DNA from: Burkholderiales bacterium
GTDB taxonomy: Bacteria; Pseudomonadota; Gammaproteobacteria; Burkholderiales; Burkholderiaceae_F
Direction of reading: 5' to 3'
Assembly: GCA_021205255.1 (NCBI GenBank)
Contig: JAJPXW010000251.1
Span: forward strand, 1-12,810
Length of the DNA stretch: 12,810 nucleotides
The notes under the pieces are model-generated. The model did no database searches and was not told the origin of the DNA. It saw nothing but the letters and a program-made list of their open reading frames with translations. Position numbers and translations under genes: made by a program. How positions within the stretch are numbered: position 1 is the first letter of the stretch; every line of letters begins with the position of its first letter. Below, one piece after another: positions 6,768 through 12,810 of the stretch.

Positions 6768-7274
6768 CTACTCAAGAGATTCGAATTCCCGATGAGTACG
6801 ATGAGGGGCTGGGAAGGCTCCAGTAGTGGAAATGGGCTTCGATGCTCCTTCTCTACGGCCAGGATGCTCTTCATGGCAAAGTCTTTGTTGCTCATGCCAA
6901 GCTTTTTCATCTAGAAGGCCGTGTTCCTGATGCCAGGTGTGGGAGTTCAGATGGTCATGCTCTGCATGCCAGGCTTTTTCATCCAACTTGCCATGCTGCT
7001 CGTGCCAAGTATGGTTGTTTAGATGCTGATGTCCCTCTTCTCTGCAACTTTTGTTGTGCTCTTCATGCCAAGCTTTTTCATCTAGGAGACCGTGTTCCTG
7101 ATGCCAGGTGTGGGAATTCAGGTGGTCATGTTCATGACCCTGGATGGAATGGTCATGTGGATGGCTATGAATGGTGCCATCAGCATGCTGATGCATGTGT
7201 TCGTGATGATGCTTAGTCTGGTCTAAGTCTTCTATCGTGGCGCCTTTACCGCCACAGCCGCAAGTGATACACAT
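6768..7274 (-). CDS. Stand-alone HypB-type metal-binding N-domain, His-rich repeat protein
   Basis: A 168-residue soluble protein with about 34 His and 5 Cys. It opens with MCITCGCGG, the CxxCGC motif that binds nickel tightly at the start of ordinary HypB, followed by KHHHEHMHQH and SHPHDH stretches. Residues 49-129 hold three copies of a 24-residue unit with HTWHxEHG and LDEKAWH cores (49-73, 82-106, 106-129). The last 40 residues are less ordered. There is no membrane segment or signal peptide. The start has the best ribosome site in the region (AAAGGAG, 6 nt spacing), much better than that of hypB downstream, so it may be made in excess. It sits between hypA (38 bp gap) and hypB. Nickel storage or delivery to HypA/HypB is a fair inference from the motif and place. 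The Trp-His repeat is not something I recognise from standard HypB. It replaces, rather than duplicates, the missing part of HypB. Confidence 0.85.
   Translation of the reverse strand: MCITCGCGGKGATIEDLDQTKHHHEHMHQHADGTIHSHPHDHSIQGHEHDHLNSHTWHQEHGLLDEKAWHEEHNKSCREEGHQHLNNHTWHEQHGKLDEKAWHAEHDHLNSHTWHQEHGLLDEKAWHEQQRLCHEEHPGRREGASKPISTTGAFPAPHRTHREFESLE
6888..7130 (-). repeat. Three in-gene repeats coding the Trp/His unit
   Basis: Units at 7056-7130, 6957-7031 and 6888-6959. The first and third differ at only about five of 70 bases, mostly silent, while the middle copy is more diverged. This indicates a recent duplication or gene conversion between outer copies. Short spacer peptides after units one and three (both with a Cys: KSCREEG and RLCHEE) look related, so the true duplicated block may be longer. 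Confidence 0.85.
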
Positions 7275-7280
7275 ATTTCA

Positions 7281-7287
7281 CTCCTTT
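7281..7287 (-). promoter_or_regulatory. Strong ribosome binding site of the His-rich gene
   Basis: AAAGGAG on the minus strand, 6 nt before the ATG at 7274. It contrasts with the near-absent site in front of hypB. Confidence 0.75.
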
Positions 7288-7312
7288 GTGTTTAATTTCC
7301 TTTTATCTCTAT

Positions 7313-7657
7313 CTACTCTTTAAGTTCGAGTTCTGAGACCCTAAATTCAGTGCCCCCGTTAACGGCAAGATGATAACCGCCACATTCAGGACAGCTGTCT
7401 CCGAGTCGAGAAATAGGGACAGTTTTACCGCAATCCATGCACCAAGCCGTGCCTGGAATATGTTTTATACGAATTTCGGCGCCTTCCATCGGTGTTCGGT
7501 TAGCGGCGATCTTTAATCCTTGCATAAGTGCGGAAAGCTCAACTCCTGCTAGCTGACCAATTGCTAAAGTAACTGAATCCACTAACCGATTATTGTTGTC
7601 CTGAGACACTTTTTCCACAATTTCAACAATACCCTGCGCTAACGACATCTCATGCAT
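7313..7657 (-). CDS. hypA: HypA, nickel metallochaperone
   Basis: HypA binds nickel and, with HypB, hands it to the hydrogenase large subunit. The 114-residue protein starts MHEMSLAQ: H2 and E3 are the family nickel ligands. A zinc site is formed by C73xxC76 and C89xxC92. Length is typical. The ATG has GGAG 7 nt upstream and lies 8 bp inside the end of hupK, so the two are probably coupled. It is followed by the His-rich gene and hypB, so all nickel-handling genes are adjacent. Confidence 0.97.
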   Translation of the reverse strand: MHEMSLAQGIVEIVEKVSQDNNNRLVDSVTLAIGQLAGVELSALMQGLKIAANRTPMEGAEIRIKHIPGTAWCMDCGKTVPISRLGDSCPECGGYHLAVNGGTEFRVSELELKE

Positions 7658-8756
7658 GATTGATCTCCAGCTTTATTTCAGTGCAAGGGTCGTAGGAAAG
7701 AGTCACAAGATTTGCTAGTTCCTCAAGCTCCTTTTCCGTAGGAGCTTTAATACCGACTAGGGATTTATCAAAAGAAGGTGCTTTAGTGACATTTATTTCC
7801 GTAGGAGTCAGGATGCAATAGTCGGCAATAGCGTTTTTTCCATCTACCGATTTTGTAATTTCTACATAATGGAGCAAGACTCCACGGGAATTTTGTACTA
7901 TGGAAACAGCTGAAGTGTCAGACAATCGCAAACTACTCACTAATTCCGATACCACTGGTTTGCTCTGCAAATCCTGTAGAAGTTCTTCAAAGCGTGCGAC
8001 AAAACGAGTGTAGGCACTTGGTCCATCAGTTCTTAAAAGGGAAGAGGTCAGGGGTGCGTTGCGCATTCTTGCGCAGGCGCCTGTGAAGTAATCAAATGGC
8101 CCTTTAGCAAGCTTTTCTAACGGGGTTCTAGTGGATTTTAAATTTTCCAAAAATACCTTATTGGAAATTTTTAATGGTGGAACGGAGCTCCAGCCTAAGG
8201 TACGATGGCGAGAAAGTACGGAGAATACCGTAAGAAGTCCATCGCAAGGATTTTTGAAAGTGCCGTTAAGCAAATCGTTTTCCCACGTTCCCTCAAAAGC
8301 ATTTTTGAGATAACGGCCTAGTCTATTGGATACTGCTTCTTGCAAAGTTAGCCAACCCGGCTCAGTCAGATCTTTCGCTTCTAAATTCCGAACTAATTTC
8401 CAAAGCGGAACAAAATTTGCGGTATTTTTTGCTTTCCAGCTAGTAGGCGATAGTTGCAGTACAAAGTATCGAAATCCTTCGGCAATCCTTTCTGCTTGAA
8501 TAGATCTTGCTAACACCGACCCTAGATCTTCAGAAAGTGCTCCTTCTATAACGGTACTGATAGCGGCTTCGGCCGCTGCTCTTTGGGAATGCGGACAGAG
8601 AGCAAATAGATCTCCAATTAAGTCGATGGCTTCTACAGGATCGCGGCCAATCAAAATCTGCTCGGCTTTGACTTCCTTATCAGGATGGACAGAGGCTTTT
8701 TCGACCTTAAGGTCTTGCACCTGGAGATTAACTGTAATGCCACCTAGGAAACCCAT
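7650..8756 (-). CDS. hupK: HupK/HoxV-like maturation protein
   Basis: A 368-residue protein in the position of HupK (Rhizobium) and HoxV (Cupriavidus), which is related to the hydrogenase large subunit and is thought to act as a scaffold for the Fe(CN)2CO group before transfer. Consistent with this, two weak echoes of the large-subunit metal motifs are present: LFALCPHSQRAAAEAA (C54), in place of CGVCxxxHA, and SYDPCTEIKLEIN at the C-terminus (C358), in place of DPCxxCxxH. Only one Cys of each pair remains, so it cannot be a working hydrogenase subunit. It starts 3 bp after hupJ with AAGGA upstream and overlaps hypA by 8 bp. The middle of the protein shows no other motif I recognise. The identification rests on these echoes, the length and the conserved order. 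Confidence 0.85.
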   Translation of the reverse strand: MGFLGGITVNLQVQDLKVEKASVHPDKEVKAEQILIGRDPVEAIDLIGDLFALCPHSQRAAAEAAISTVIEGALSEDLGSVLARSIQAERIAEGFRYFVLQLSPTSWKAKNTANFVPLWKLVRNLEAKDLTEPGWLTLQEAVSNRLGRYLKNAFEGTWENDLLNGTFKNPCDGLLTVFSVLSRHRTLGWSSVPPLKISNKVFLENLKSTRTPLEKLAKGPFDYFTGACARMRNAPLTSSLLRTDGPSAYTRFVARFEELLQDLQSKPVVSELVSSLRLSDTSAVSIVQNSRGVLLHYVEITKSVDGKNAIADYCILTPTEINVTKAPSFDKSLVGIKAPTEKELEELANLVTLSYDPCTEIKLEINHA

Positions 8757-8759
8757 TGC

Positions 8760-9359
8760 TTACTTTTCCTTCGTTATAAATTTTCTTTTGAAAAAGGAAC
8801 GCCTGCTAATGGGCTTGGACATGGTCTCTTCGACTTTCTTCTCTATAGCGGCTTCCACTGCTTCGGGATTTACTTCTCTAGGAGAATAAACCATAGGCGT
8901 GCCTTCTTCTTCCGGTTGCTCATCCTTCATTAGTTCCTGCAATGCGTATTGAGCGACTTCCACGGCCATTGCATCGTCTTTGATTTCTGTAAGTGGCGAG
9001 ATGAGCGAGCACATCTTATATTCGCCGAGTAGATCGTCTTTGACGCTAATAAAATCGTAGAGACCAGCTGGAAATCGGTAATGGAGCTTTTTCCCTTCCG
9101 GTACGGATTTCCATTTAGTTGGATCACCTTCGGTAAGAATTATGTTTATTGCCCAGGGAGTCACCATTATTCCAAGCCAAAAATACTTCCATTTCTGAAA
9201 ACCGACTGCATGGATGCCAACCTTAGGATGGACAAAAGGCAATCCTTGCATCCGTTTTTCAAGAACTTGGTGAAAGCCTCTTTCCAGTCTTTGGACTGGA
9301 GACGGCTTCCACTCGATGTTTTGGTCTTGGATTTGGATTTGGTTCTCGTTTGGATTCAT
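8760..9359 (-). CDS. hupJ: HupJ/HoxT, HybE-family hydrogenase assembly chaperone
   Basis: A member of the HybE family, assembly chaperones of Tat-exported [NiFe]-hydrogenases. The 199-residue product shows the family core (about 20-145): VQRLERGFHQVLEKRMQGLPFVHPKV, GFQKWKYFWLGIMVTPWAINII, and HYRFPAGLYDF. The C-terminal tail (about 146-199) is acidic and then strongly basic, with SRRSFFK at 185-191, which resembles a twin-arginine (Tat) motif although it is at the wrong end for a signal peptide and has no hydrophobic stretch after it. The ATG overlaps the rubredoxin stop by 4 bp (ATGA). Cytoplasmic. HoxT in Cupriavidus is needed for a stable membrane-bound hydrogenase under oxygen. Confidence 0.92.
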   Translation of the reverse strand: MNPNENQIQIQDQNIEWKPSPVQRLERGFHQVLEKRMQGLPFVHPKVGIHAVGFQKWKYFWLGIMVTPWAINIILTEGDPTKWKSVPEGKKLHYRFPAGLYDFISVKDDLLGEYKMCSLISPLTEIKDDAMAVEVAQYALQELMKDEQPEEEGTPMVYSPREVNPEAVEAAIEKKVEETMSKPISRRSFFKRKFITKEK

Positions 9360-9589
9360 TTATCTTCATCAGTCGGCTTGGGAACTACCATGAAGAGTTC
9401 CTTTTCGCATCCACATACGGGACAGCACCAATATTCCGGCAACTGGGCAAAAGGAGTTCCGGGAAGAATATTTTGATCAATGTCTCCTACGTCTGGATCA
9501 TAGACATAGTGGCAGACTTTGCATTCGAGGCAATCGGTGTCTTTAAGTTTAGAGGCGTCGCCTAGATAGGAACCTTCGAACTGCGTCAT
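9356..9589 (-). CDS. hupI: HupI/HoxR-type rubredoxin
   Basis: A one-iron electron carrier of 77 residues belonging to the hydrogenase assembly set. In related systems it helps form the unusual small-subunit cluster when oxygen is present. The iron ligands are C23 and C26 (CKVC) and C56 and C59 (CPVCG); YVYDPDVGD and PGTPFAQLP complete the fold. Extra cysteines are present next to the ligands (C20, C55, C61). I chose the ATG at 9589 because it overlaps the hupH stop as ATGA; a start at 9634 would add 15 residues and lie well inside hupH. A 12-residue extension precedes the core. Confidence 0.95.
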   Translation of the reverse strand: MTQFEGSYLGDASKLKDTDCLECKVCHYVYDPDVGDIDQNILPGTPFAQLPEYWCCPVCGCEKELFMVVPKPTDEDK

Positions 9590-10494
9590 GAAGACCACTC
9601 CACGGGAGGTAGTTCCCAACTGGAAGTGACCCATTCCACAGTTTCTTTAATGCGCTGAGTTGAATCACGTAAATCTTCAGGAGCCGCTATCGCTTCCTCA
9701 GGTAATCCAGTAACCACTAAAGTATTGAGGATCATCAACTTTGTCGGGGCATTATTTAAATATTGGATTCTCCATAAGTGGCGCACTGCGGTGGAAGCTA
9801 TATGGCAGTTGCCATAGCCATGGGAGACAATTTTTACTACGCCTTCGCCAACGGCCTCGTCGACAATTCTATTGTCGGCCGGACTCATAGGAAGATGGCT
9901 AAGATTGACGGTAAATGGCGCAGAACCAGGCTCCCACTGCTCCAATGCCGTCTTTAGTTCAGCAAGAATAGCGGGACTATTCATAGCATCGGGGTCAGGC
10001 TCTGTCGGCTTTAATCCATCGGAGGACGCTAGAAAAGCAGCTTCTGGAACGCAGATTGGAATTGCGCTTACTTCAATTTGGTCGGAAATAGGTTTGCCAT
10101 CCTTATAGCATCTGACTCTCCAAACTCCCACAAAGACAGTTTCAAGAATGCGTATTTCGTCAAAGTCGTCATTTGGAAGAACTATACGGATAGAAACCTC
10201 TCCTTCGCCAAGGATGTCGTTAATGAACTTAAGGGTTTCGACATCGTATTTATCGAGGGCGAAAGCGGGACCGGCTTCTCCGGAATCTATATTCCAAAGC
10301 GCCATTTCATTGTAGATTTCAATGAAAAACTCCCTGGCCTTTAAAGCTGTTTCCTTGCTAGCCGATGTCGCTGGCATCGGCATGGAATATGTTTCAACGG
10401 TTTCCGGAACACCAATCGTCATTGCTGGCACGGGGTCGGGTTGGGAGCCTTTTCCAATGAGGGCAATGGGAATTGAGATTGGTTTTATTGGCAT
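9586..10494 (-). CDS. hupH: HupH/HyaF/HoxQ-like hydrogenase accessory protein
   Basis: A 302-residue protein of the HupH/HyaF family, which works with HyaE/HoxO on the small subunit of Tat-exported hydrogenases. It appears to contain two versions of the same domain: a first at about 95-150 (ILGEGEVSIRI, then ETVFVGVWRVRCY) and a second at about 215-270 (AVGEGVVKIVSHGYGNCHIASTAVRHLWRIQYLN, then LNTLVVTGLPE). The second half is the more typical one. The N-terminus is Pro/Ile-rich (MPIKPISIPIALIGKG), with no signal peptide. The start has AGAG about 9 nt upstream, 18 bp after hupG, and the end couples to the rubredoxin. Confidence 0.92.
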   Translation of the reverse strand: MPIKPISIPIALIGKGSQPDPVPAMTIGVPETVETYSMPMPATSASKETALKAREFFIEIYNEMALWNIDSGEAGPAFALDKYDVETLKFINDILGEGEVSIRIVLPNDDFDEIRILETVFVGVWRVRCYKDGKPISDQIEVSAIPICVPEAAFLASSDGLKPTEPDPDAMNSPAILAELKTALEQWEPGSAPFTVNLSHLPMSPADNRIVDEAVGEGVVKIVSHGYGNCHIASTAVRHLWRIQYLNNAPTKLMILNTLVVTGLPEEAIAAPEDLRDSTQRIKETVEWVTSSWELPPVEWSS

Positions 10495-10512
10495 TTTTGT
10501 ATTCTCTATCGA

Positions 10513-10953
10513 TTAGCAGGATTTGATTGGAATTCCAATTGATGGTGGAAAAGATGGTTTGCTATTAATGATCTTGTCTACTTCGGCTACTAATTCTGAC
10601 CATAGACGCAGACCGTCTACTGCGCCGAGATAGGCGCCGTCCTTAACAAAGACCAAAGCTGGCCAGCGCCTAAAGCCGTAAATAGCAGCTAGCTTACGGG
10701 CGTGCGGGGGAGGAACCACCGCTTTATTTACTATTAACTGGCAAGCCTTAGTTAATTCAGGGGCAATGACCACGGCATCCATGGTTTCTTTCATTCTGTT
10801 GGGATTTTCAACAAAAAGCATCATGGACAGGTCAGGCCTTTTAATAAAATCCTCAAAATTGTCAGGATTTAGTTCCTCGAACCCAGCTTCAAGAAGTCGC
10901 TTGTAGACAGGAGTGGAGAAAAGGTCTATCTGGGGAGTAGTTTGCATCAACAT
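10513..10953 (-). CDS. hupG: HupG/HyaE/HoxO-like thioredoxin-fold chaperone
   Basis: A 146-residue HyaE-family protein. HyaE/HoxO proteins have a thioredoxin fold and bind the Tat signal of the hydrogenase small subunit, holding it until it is mature. The fold is visible in LSMMLFVENPNR (about 42-53), the AxxYGFRRWPALVFVKDGAYLG segment with the cis-Pro (P98), and a C-terminal helix. The CxxC redox pair is absent, as in the family, so it is not a thiol oxidoreductase. A lone Cys is the last residue (PIKSC). The ATG at 10953 has AAGGATAA overlapping the hupF stop; an ATG two codons in (10947) is possible. Confidence 0.9.
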   Translation of the reverse strand: MLMQTTPQIDLFSTPVYKRLLEAGFEELNPDNFEDFIKRPDLSMMLFVENPNRMKETMDAVVIAPELTKACQLIVNKAVVPPPHARKLAAIYGFRRWPALVFVKDGAYLGAVDGLRLWSELVAEVDKIINSKPSFPPSIGIPIKSC

Positions 10954-10958
10954 CGTCG

Positions 10959-11282
10959 TTATCCTTGATTTTTTGGCACCAAGGCTGCTAGATAAGGGGG
11001 CAATTTCCCTGTATTGGCCGTGATATCGGCAAAGGGGTCCTCATCAGTTTGAGGCAATCCATTCATTGCCATTTCCAACGAGTCCAAGGCCTTATCTACT
11101 TGTTCGGCTCTTTCTGGAGTTAATTTCTCTAGCGCCATACCGTTCCAGGAAAGAACCCATTCTCCTACTTGCGGATTTTCGAGCATCAGGACATCGATGT
11201 TTTCCTTCTGGCCTCTGCCTTCGCAGAGCGCTCTTCCTGGACTAGGAAGATCAAGGATTTTCATGGGAATACCAATGCACAT
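10959..11282 (-). CDS. hupF: HupF/HoxL, HypC-family chaperone
   Basis: A second HypC-type chaperone, 107 residues. It begins MCIGIPMKI with the essential C2 and shows the shared beta-barrel segment (VGEWVLSWNGMALEKLTPERAEQVDKAL cut short by the family's end), plus a C-terminal extension (about 77-107, DPFAD then LPPYLAALVP) that distinguishes HupF/HoxL from HypC. HupF/HoxL binds the large subunit and protects active-site assembly against oxygen in related operons. An AAGG site precedes the ATG, and the gene starts 5 bp after hupD. Confidence 0.93.
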   Translation of the reverse strand: MCIGIPMKILDLPSPGRALCEGRGQKENIDVLMLENPQVGEWVLSWNGMALEKLTPERAEQVDKALDSLEMAMNGLPQTDEDPFADITANTGKLPPYLAALVPKNQG

Positions 11283-11287
11283 GTTAT

Positions 11288-11920
11288 TTACCTTTTAGTA
11301 GATGGATAAAGGAATCTGTAATCACCTTCCCTAGCCGCATCCTGTTCCGAAGGACGCTCTTTTTCGTACTTCTCCATATCGACAGCCGGAGCGTTCAATA
11401 GTGGAGCAACTTCATCGGGATCTCTAAGTCTTATGCCCACGCCCCATTTTTCAAGTTCCTGACGTGCGAGTTCGACGGCGAGGGGGATTTTGGCCTTTGC
11501 CTTATTTGATAGCGAACCTCCAAAATCATCTAGAAGGGCAGGCTGGATACCAATGACTGTAATTTTTTCTGGCAAAAGGAGCTGCATGGCGGCCAAACCT
11601 AGTAAGTCATTCATGCCTTCTTGATGAGGAGAAAGTTTGCAAGATCTCCACAGGCTTATTTCGTCTCCGTGTAAAACTCGAAGTTCGCCAAGCTCACCTT
11701 TAAAGTCGCAGCAGTCAAAGATCAACAGGTTCTTAGTACGGCAAACATGGTCGTAAAGGTACATTCCAAGTGTTCCGCCGTCGGCAATGACATTGGTTGG
11801 ATCCGTTAAAGCATATTTTTTATGGAAGGCTTCAACCGCACGTACGCCAAAACCTTCGTCTGCCCATAGGATGTTTCCTAGTCCAAGAATGAAGGCTGGG
11901 ATATCTTTTTTTGTTGTCAT
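11288..11920 (-). CDS. hupD: HupD/HyaD/HoxM, large-subunit maturation endopeptidase
   Basis: This nickel-dependent protease removes the C-terminal peptide from the large subunit once the active site is filled. The 210-residue protein starts with the family motif GLGNILWADEGFGV; the expected metal ligands are E22, an Asp of the IFDCCDF segment (D69 or D72), and H99 in LSPHQEG. IGIQPALLDDFGGSLS is also characteristic. The C-terminus has a charged extension of about 40 residues beyond the E. coli protein. It is first in the cluster; the ribosome site is weak (TTTGAG directly at the ATG). In known operons the structural genes come immediately before it, but here nothing does. Confidence 0.95.
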   Translation of the reverse strand: MTTKKDIPAFILGLGNILWADEGFGVRAVEAFHKKYALTDPTNVIADGGTLGMYLYDHVCRTKNLLIFDCCDFKGELGELRVLHGDEISLWRSCKLSPHQEGMNDLLGLAAMQLLLPEKITVIGIQPALLDDFGGSLSNKAKAKIPLAVELARQELEKWGVGIRLRDPDEVAPLLNAPAVDMEKYEKERPSEQDAAREGDYRFLYPSTKR

Positions 11921-11961
11921 CTCAAATAAAGTAACTAGGATGGTGACAGTTTAGCACGGGC

Positions 11962-11990
11962 ATTATATTGAATTAAAAATACCGTCGCTA
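11962..11990 (-). promoter_or_regulatory. Candidate promoter of the hydrogenase accessory cluster
   Basis: On the minus strand a perfect -10 box TATAAT lies at 11967-11962. With a 17-bp spacer the -35 position reads TAGCGA (11990-11985), a poor match to TTGACA. Transcription would start near 11955, giving a leader of about 35 nt before hupD. The weak -35 suggests that an activator is needed. No sigma-54 type -24/-12 pair was found nearby. Confidence 0.5.
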
Positions 11991-12015
11991 TTCGCAAAAT
12001 GTCTATCGGGTTTAC

Positions 12016-12038
12016 CCAATTAAGATGCTCTTAATTGG
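12016..12038. promoter_or_regulatory. Perfect inverted repeat, candidate activator site
   Basis: Arms CCAATTAAGA and TCTTAATTGG, 10 bp each and exactly complementary, are separated by TGC. The centre is about 72 bp upstream of the predicted start of transcription, a usual place for an upstream activator dimer. The response regulator at 416-1078 is the obvious candidate, but that is inference. It could also fold as a hairpin in RNA. Confidence 0.5.
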
Positions 12039-12133
12039 AGAGATTAATTTTTCTAATTCCGCAACTTAATGATCCAAAAGACTTTTACTTAGTCTGAAAG
12101 TTGTCGTAAAAAAGAGACTTTTATTATGACAAG

Positions 12134-12147
12134 CAAGACATGTCTTG
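12134..12147. promoter_or_regulatory. 14-bp perfect palindrome, possible operator
   Basis: CAAGACATGTCTTG is a perfect palindrome about 185 bp upstream of the predicted promoter start. Such a site fits a symmetric dimeric DNA-binding protein. No gene with which to pair it is visible. Confidence 0.35.
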
Positions 12148-12810
12148 AGAAAATCCCTGAATCTCGCTGGCAAGCCTGTTTATTGTAAGGTCAGGGAACT
12201 TAAAAATTAGTTTCAGCATAGTTTTTCTTTGCGCTTAGCCCAACAGGATTAGTTGGTAATCTCTAAGGAATATGGAAAATAGGTAGATAGCTAGAATAAT
12301 AGAATAAGAAGTGTGCTAAACATAAGCATGCAAAGTAATAACAGGTTTAAAGCATGTATCCTTAAATTTCATCAATAAAAGAATTTGTGGTTTTCTCCAG
12401 AATTATTAATCAATCGACTGTCACTTTCCTTCACTTTTATAAAGTTGCAGCGATGGGCACGGATTGAAATTCCAGCTTTCCTATTGAAAGGCGCCCTTGG
12501 TACAGATTCGAAATCCTATGTAACTATGGAATACCATTGAGCAGAAAAAAGGTTTCTAAATCAAATTAGCTACTGTTAATCAACGAGTTGCGTTGCATTG
12601 GCGAAGTAAAGGGATGCATAGATTTAATTTTAATTTCTTTTCGGTGGGTTAATCTCTCGAAGGTAACCGAGTAGTTGAAACTGGTCTTTATTCTTGTGAA
12701 AGCATGGCACTTGCGCCTTGTTACCTTCTCAGTCAGATTTTGCAACTCCATCCTTCTTTAGCCATGAGTGAACAACCTGCTAGGGAAAATAGTGCCTAGA
12801 TATAGTTTGG

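Larger units (their letters stand above)
11921..12810. other. Long non-coding region upstream of the cluster
   Basis: About 890 bp, AT-rich, with no convincing gene on either strand; the longest open frame (61 codons at 12566-12751, minus) has no family features or ribosome site. It holds a likely promoter at 11962-11990, a perfect inverted repeat (12016-12038), a 14-bp palindrome (12134-12147), smaller repeats at 12076-12086 and 12110-12122 (AAAAG..CTTTT), and TCCCTGA/TCAGGGA arms 30 bp apart (12154-12197). From 12200 to 12810 I see only short hairpins. No tRNA, CRISPR or insertion-sequence ends were found. Confidence 0.6.

Noticed and set aside
6842..7216. 124-codon open frame on the plus strand opposite the His-rich gene
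   Set aside because: It mirrors the repeats of the His-rich gene; the minus frame has the CxxCGC start, a strong ribosome site and operon position.
12455..12470. ATTGAAA reminiscent of the end of type I CRISPR repeats
   Set aside because: It occurs once, with no repeat-spacer periodicity.
12500..12520. T-loop-like GATTCGAAATC, possible tRNA
   Set aside because: No matching acceptor, D or anticodon arms could be drawn around it.
12698..12722. TGGCAC followed by TTG, possible sigma-54 promoter on the plus strand
   Set aside because: Spacing to the second element is off by two bases, GC is missing at -12, and no gene follows.
12566..12751. 61-codon open frame on the minus strand
   Set aside because: No ribosome site, no family features, and it lies alone in AT-rich non-coding sequence.

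Overview
The window is almost entirely one long leftward (minus-strand) gene cluster for building a [NiFe]-hydrogenase. Gene order, read in the direction of transcription from about 11.9 kb down to 0.4 kb, is: hupD (protease), hupF (HypC-like chaperone), hupG (HyaE/HoxO-like), hupH (HyaF/HoxQ-like), hupI (rubredoxin), hupJ (HybE/HoxT-like), hupK (HoxV-like), hypA, a stand-alone His-rich protein, hypB, hypF, hypC, hypD, hypE, and a LuxR/NarL-type response regulator. This matches the hoxMLOQRTV-hypABFCDE order of the membrane-bound uptake hydrogenases of Cupriavidus, Azotobacter and Rhizobium, whose accessory set supports assembly in the presence of oxygen. A proteobacterium with moderate-to-low GC is therefore likely. 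I lean to a betaproteobacterium (Burkholderiales), but the sequence does not settle this.

Layout. 1-81: 3' end of a rightward Pro/Gln-rich protein. 82-415: intergenic, with a perfect 32-bp palindrome that probably serves as a two-way terminator between convergent units. 416-1078: response regulator. 1153-7657: hyp genes plus the His-rich gene. 7650-11920: hup/hox accessory genes. 11921-12810: about 890 bp with no convincing gene, holding a probable promoter for the cluster (-10 TATAAT at 11962-11967) and several inverted repeats. Genes are tightly packed: many stop/start overlaps of 4-8 bp (ATGA, TTGA) and a 29-bp hypC/hypF overlap, which points to one polycistronic, translationally coupled unit.

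How the genes work together. HypF and HypE make the cyanide ligands from carbamoyl phosphate. HypC, HypD and HupF build and carry the Fe(CN)2CO group, and HupK is a likely scaffold. HypA and HypB insert nickel, and HupD then clips the large-subunit C-terminus. HupG, HupH, HupI and HupJ act on small-subunit/FeS-cluster maturation and Tat-linked assembly in related systems.

The most unusual points are these. (1) HypB is split: its CxxCGC metal-binding N-terminus plus a His-rich region forms a separate 168-residue protein with a three-fold Trp/His repeat, and the GTPase is encoded 114 bp downstream in the same frame but behind six in-frame stops. (2) A strong RNA stem-loop lies exactly in that gap. 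(3) The hydrogenase structural genes that normally sit just upstream of hupD are missing and replaced by a long non-coding stretch. (4) The regulator at the end is LuxR-type rather than the NtrC-type HoxA, and no sensor kinase is in view.
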